This document shows, in pieces, positions 4,663 through 5,772 of a stretch of DNA of 5,772 bases. The position numbers and the translations under genes are program-made. The stretch covers positions 1-5,772 of the forward strand of contig JAUVWK010000198.1 in NCBI GenBank assembly GCA_030604165.1, in the 5' to 3' direction. The notes beneath the pieces are model-generated. The model saw nothing but the letters and a program-made list of their open reading frames with translations, did no database searches and was not told the DNA's origin. Within the stretch, counting starts at the first letter, position 1, and every line of letters begins with the position of its first letter. The stretch is from Alphaproteobacteria bacterium. Its GTDB lineage: Bacteria; Pseudomonadota; Alphaproteobacteria; UBA828.

Positions 4663-5772
4663 CGCAGCGCGGCGCCACGGCGCGGGCAAAGCCCGCAGCG
4701 ACGCTCGGGCCGGTCGAGCTGGAAGTGATTCTGGGCACGGTGCGCTCGGCGGAACTGGAAATCGAGGCCGCGGTCGAGCGCACCTCGCGTTCGCCGATGA
4801 TCCGCGACCAGCACGATTACCGGGTGGCCTTGTTCGACGCGCGCGGCCGCAAGCTCACCGGGCGCTCCTATTCGGCGCTGGTCGAGCCGGTGTTCGAGTA
4901 TTTTGGCGCGGACAAGATTTTCCCGGGCGATGTGTTTTTCTGGAACGACCCCTACAACAGCGCGGGCGGCATCGGGCATATCCCCGATCTTTGCACCACC
5001 ATCCCGATTTTCTACGACGACCGCCTGATCGGCTTCAGCCAGGTCTTCGGTCATCACGACGATGTCGGCGGCTCGGTGCCGGGCAGCCTGCCGGTCAACG
5101 CCACCGACATGTGGCAGGAGGGGCTGGTCGTGCCGCCGATCAAGCTCTACGAGCGCGGCAAGCTGAACGAAGCGGCCTATGCCATCGTGGTGCGCAACTC
5201 GCGCCTGTCCGAGCATCTGCGCGGCGATATCGACGCCGAGATCGGCGCCGCGCGCTTGGGCTCGCAGCGCGTCGAGGCGATGGCGGCGCGTTATGGCATG
5301 GACGCGCTCGAGACCGCCTTCGACACCATCATCGCAAATTGCACGCGCACCTTGCGCGAGGAGCTGCTGCCCAAGATCGCCGACGGCGTCTACATCTGGG
5401 AGGACTATATCGAGTGTGACGGCGTCGATGAGCCGCGCCTGCACGCGATGCGCCTCACCATGACCAAGACGCCGGAGAAGATCATCCTCGATTTCAATGG
5501 AACGGACCCCGAGGCCAAGGGGCCGATCAATTGGGCCATCGACTATTGCGAGGGGCGCTTCGCACGCAAGTGGATGGCGCCGGTGCTGCGCTCGCTCGCG
5601 GAATCGCCGGAGCGCGCCGCCGAGATCGACATGAACGAGGGCGTGCTCGACGTGATCGACGTCGTGTTCCCGCCCAAGGGCTCGCTGGTGACGCCGACCT
5701 TCGACAAGCCGACAGGCCTGCGCTTTTTCATCCTGCTGCGCTCGCTCGGCATATTCGCCGCCTGCCTCTCCA
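4659..5772 (+). CDS. hyuB: HyuB-type subunit, cut by the right edge
   Basis: This is the partner of the upstream HyuA protein. In this superfamily the B subunit carries out the ring-opening or carboxylation chemistry on the substrate activated by ATP in the A subunit. The frame is open for 371 codons to the window end, roughly 60% of a typical HyuB. Visible features are GPVELEVI at 17-24, the RTSRSPMIRDQHDYRVALFD segment at 41-60, NDPYNSAGGIGHIPD at 96-110, FGHHDDVGG at 130-138, QEGLVVPPIKLY at 153-164, NCTRTLREELLPKIADG at 227-243 and DFNGTDPEAKGPIN at 278-291. H107, D110 and H132/H133 are candidate metal ligands by analogy with the metal site of acetone carboxylase; the residue match is inferred. 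KLTGRSYSALV at 65-75 and the GGIGHIPDLCTT style fit the ketone-carboxylase-like branch. A third small subunit, if any, would lie beyond the edge. Confidence 0.9.
   Translation, partial: MTQRGATARAKPAATLGPVELEVILGTVRSAELEIEAAVERTSRSPMIRDQHDYRVALFDARGRKLTGRSYSALVEPVFEYFGADKIFPGDVFFWNDPYNSAGGIGHIPDLCTTIPIFYDDRLIGFSQVFGHHDDVGGSVPGSLPVNATDMWQEGLVVPPIKLYERGKLNEAAYAIVVRNSRLSEHLRGDIDAEIGAARLGSQRVEAMAARYGMDALETAFDTIIANCTRTLREELLPKIADGVYIWEDYIECDGVDEPRLHAMRLTMTKTPEKIILDFNGTDPEAKGPINWAIDYCEGRFARKWMAPVLRSLAESPERAAEIDMNEGVLDVIDVVFPPKGSLVTPTFDKPTGLRFFILLRSLGIFAACLS

Noticed and set aside
3100..4689. Minus-strand frame of 529 aa opposite hyuA
   Set aside because: It is antisense to well-conserved HyuA motifs through to the C-terminus. 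Long antisense frames are common in such GC-rich genes.
4580..5419. Plus-strand frame of 279 aa overlapping the start of hyuB
   Set aside because: It lies in a different frame from hyuA and hyuB and is arginine- and glycine-rich; the HyuB frame has the family motifs.
4518..5444. Minus-strand frame of 308 aa opposite the hyuA/hyuB junction
   Set aside because: The plus strand carries the ATGA overlap and clear HyuB motifs here; the reverse frame has no recognisable domain.

Overview
The window holds two divergently arranged gene pairs in GC-rich DNA, separated by a 247-bp control region. Every protein-coding boundary can be read from the sequence. The base composition, the dense pyrB-pyrC pair and the style of the proteins suggest an alphaproteobacterium, perhaps of the Rhodospirillales type. 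That is an inference; there is no rRNA or other taxonomic marker here.

Left half (minus strand, read right to left): pyrB (aspartate carbamoyltransferase, 324 aa) is followed after 9 nt by pyrC (a full-length class I dihydroorotase, 435 aa). These are steps 2 and 3 of de novo pyrimidine synthesis. The PyrC metal and substrate motifs are intact, so it is not the inactive pyrC' type that only scaffolds PyrB in pseudomonads. No pyrI regulatory-chain gene is present. Just past pyrC, 18 nt after its stop, a good ribosome binding site and ATG may open a third gene of the operon that runs off the left edge.

Middle (2367-2613): the divergent intergenic region carries a GC-rich hairpin whose arm abuts the pyrB ribosome binding site, and an imperfect GC-rich palindrome. 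Further right lie a 15-bp direct repeat with an 18-bp period overlapping a consensus TTGACA box, and a nested dyad. In that dyad two pairs of inverted arms share one axis at 2560, next to the predicted start of the rightward transcript.

Right half (plus strand): a HyuA-type protein (682 aa) and a HyuB-type protein (first 371 residues, open at the right edge) overlap by ATGA. They form the two-subunit ATP-dependent hydantoinase / oxoprolinase / acetone-acetophenone carboxylase superfamily. The variant motifs, GYGNSYFWVKP in HyuA and NDPYNSAGGIGHIPD plus FGHHDDVGG in HyuB, resemble what I remember of the acetophenone-carboxylase-like branch more than classical hydantoinases. The substrate cannot be read from the sequence.

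The pyr genes are housekeeping. The hyuAB pair with its own operator-like control region is the accessory and less understood part. I see no mobile element, CRISPR array, tRNA or rRNA.
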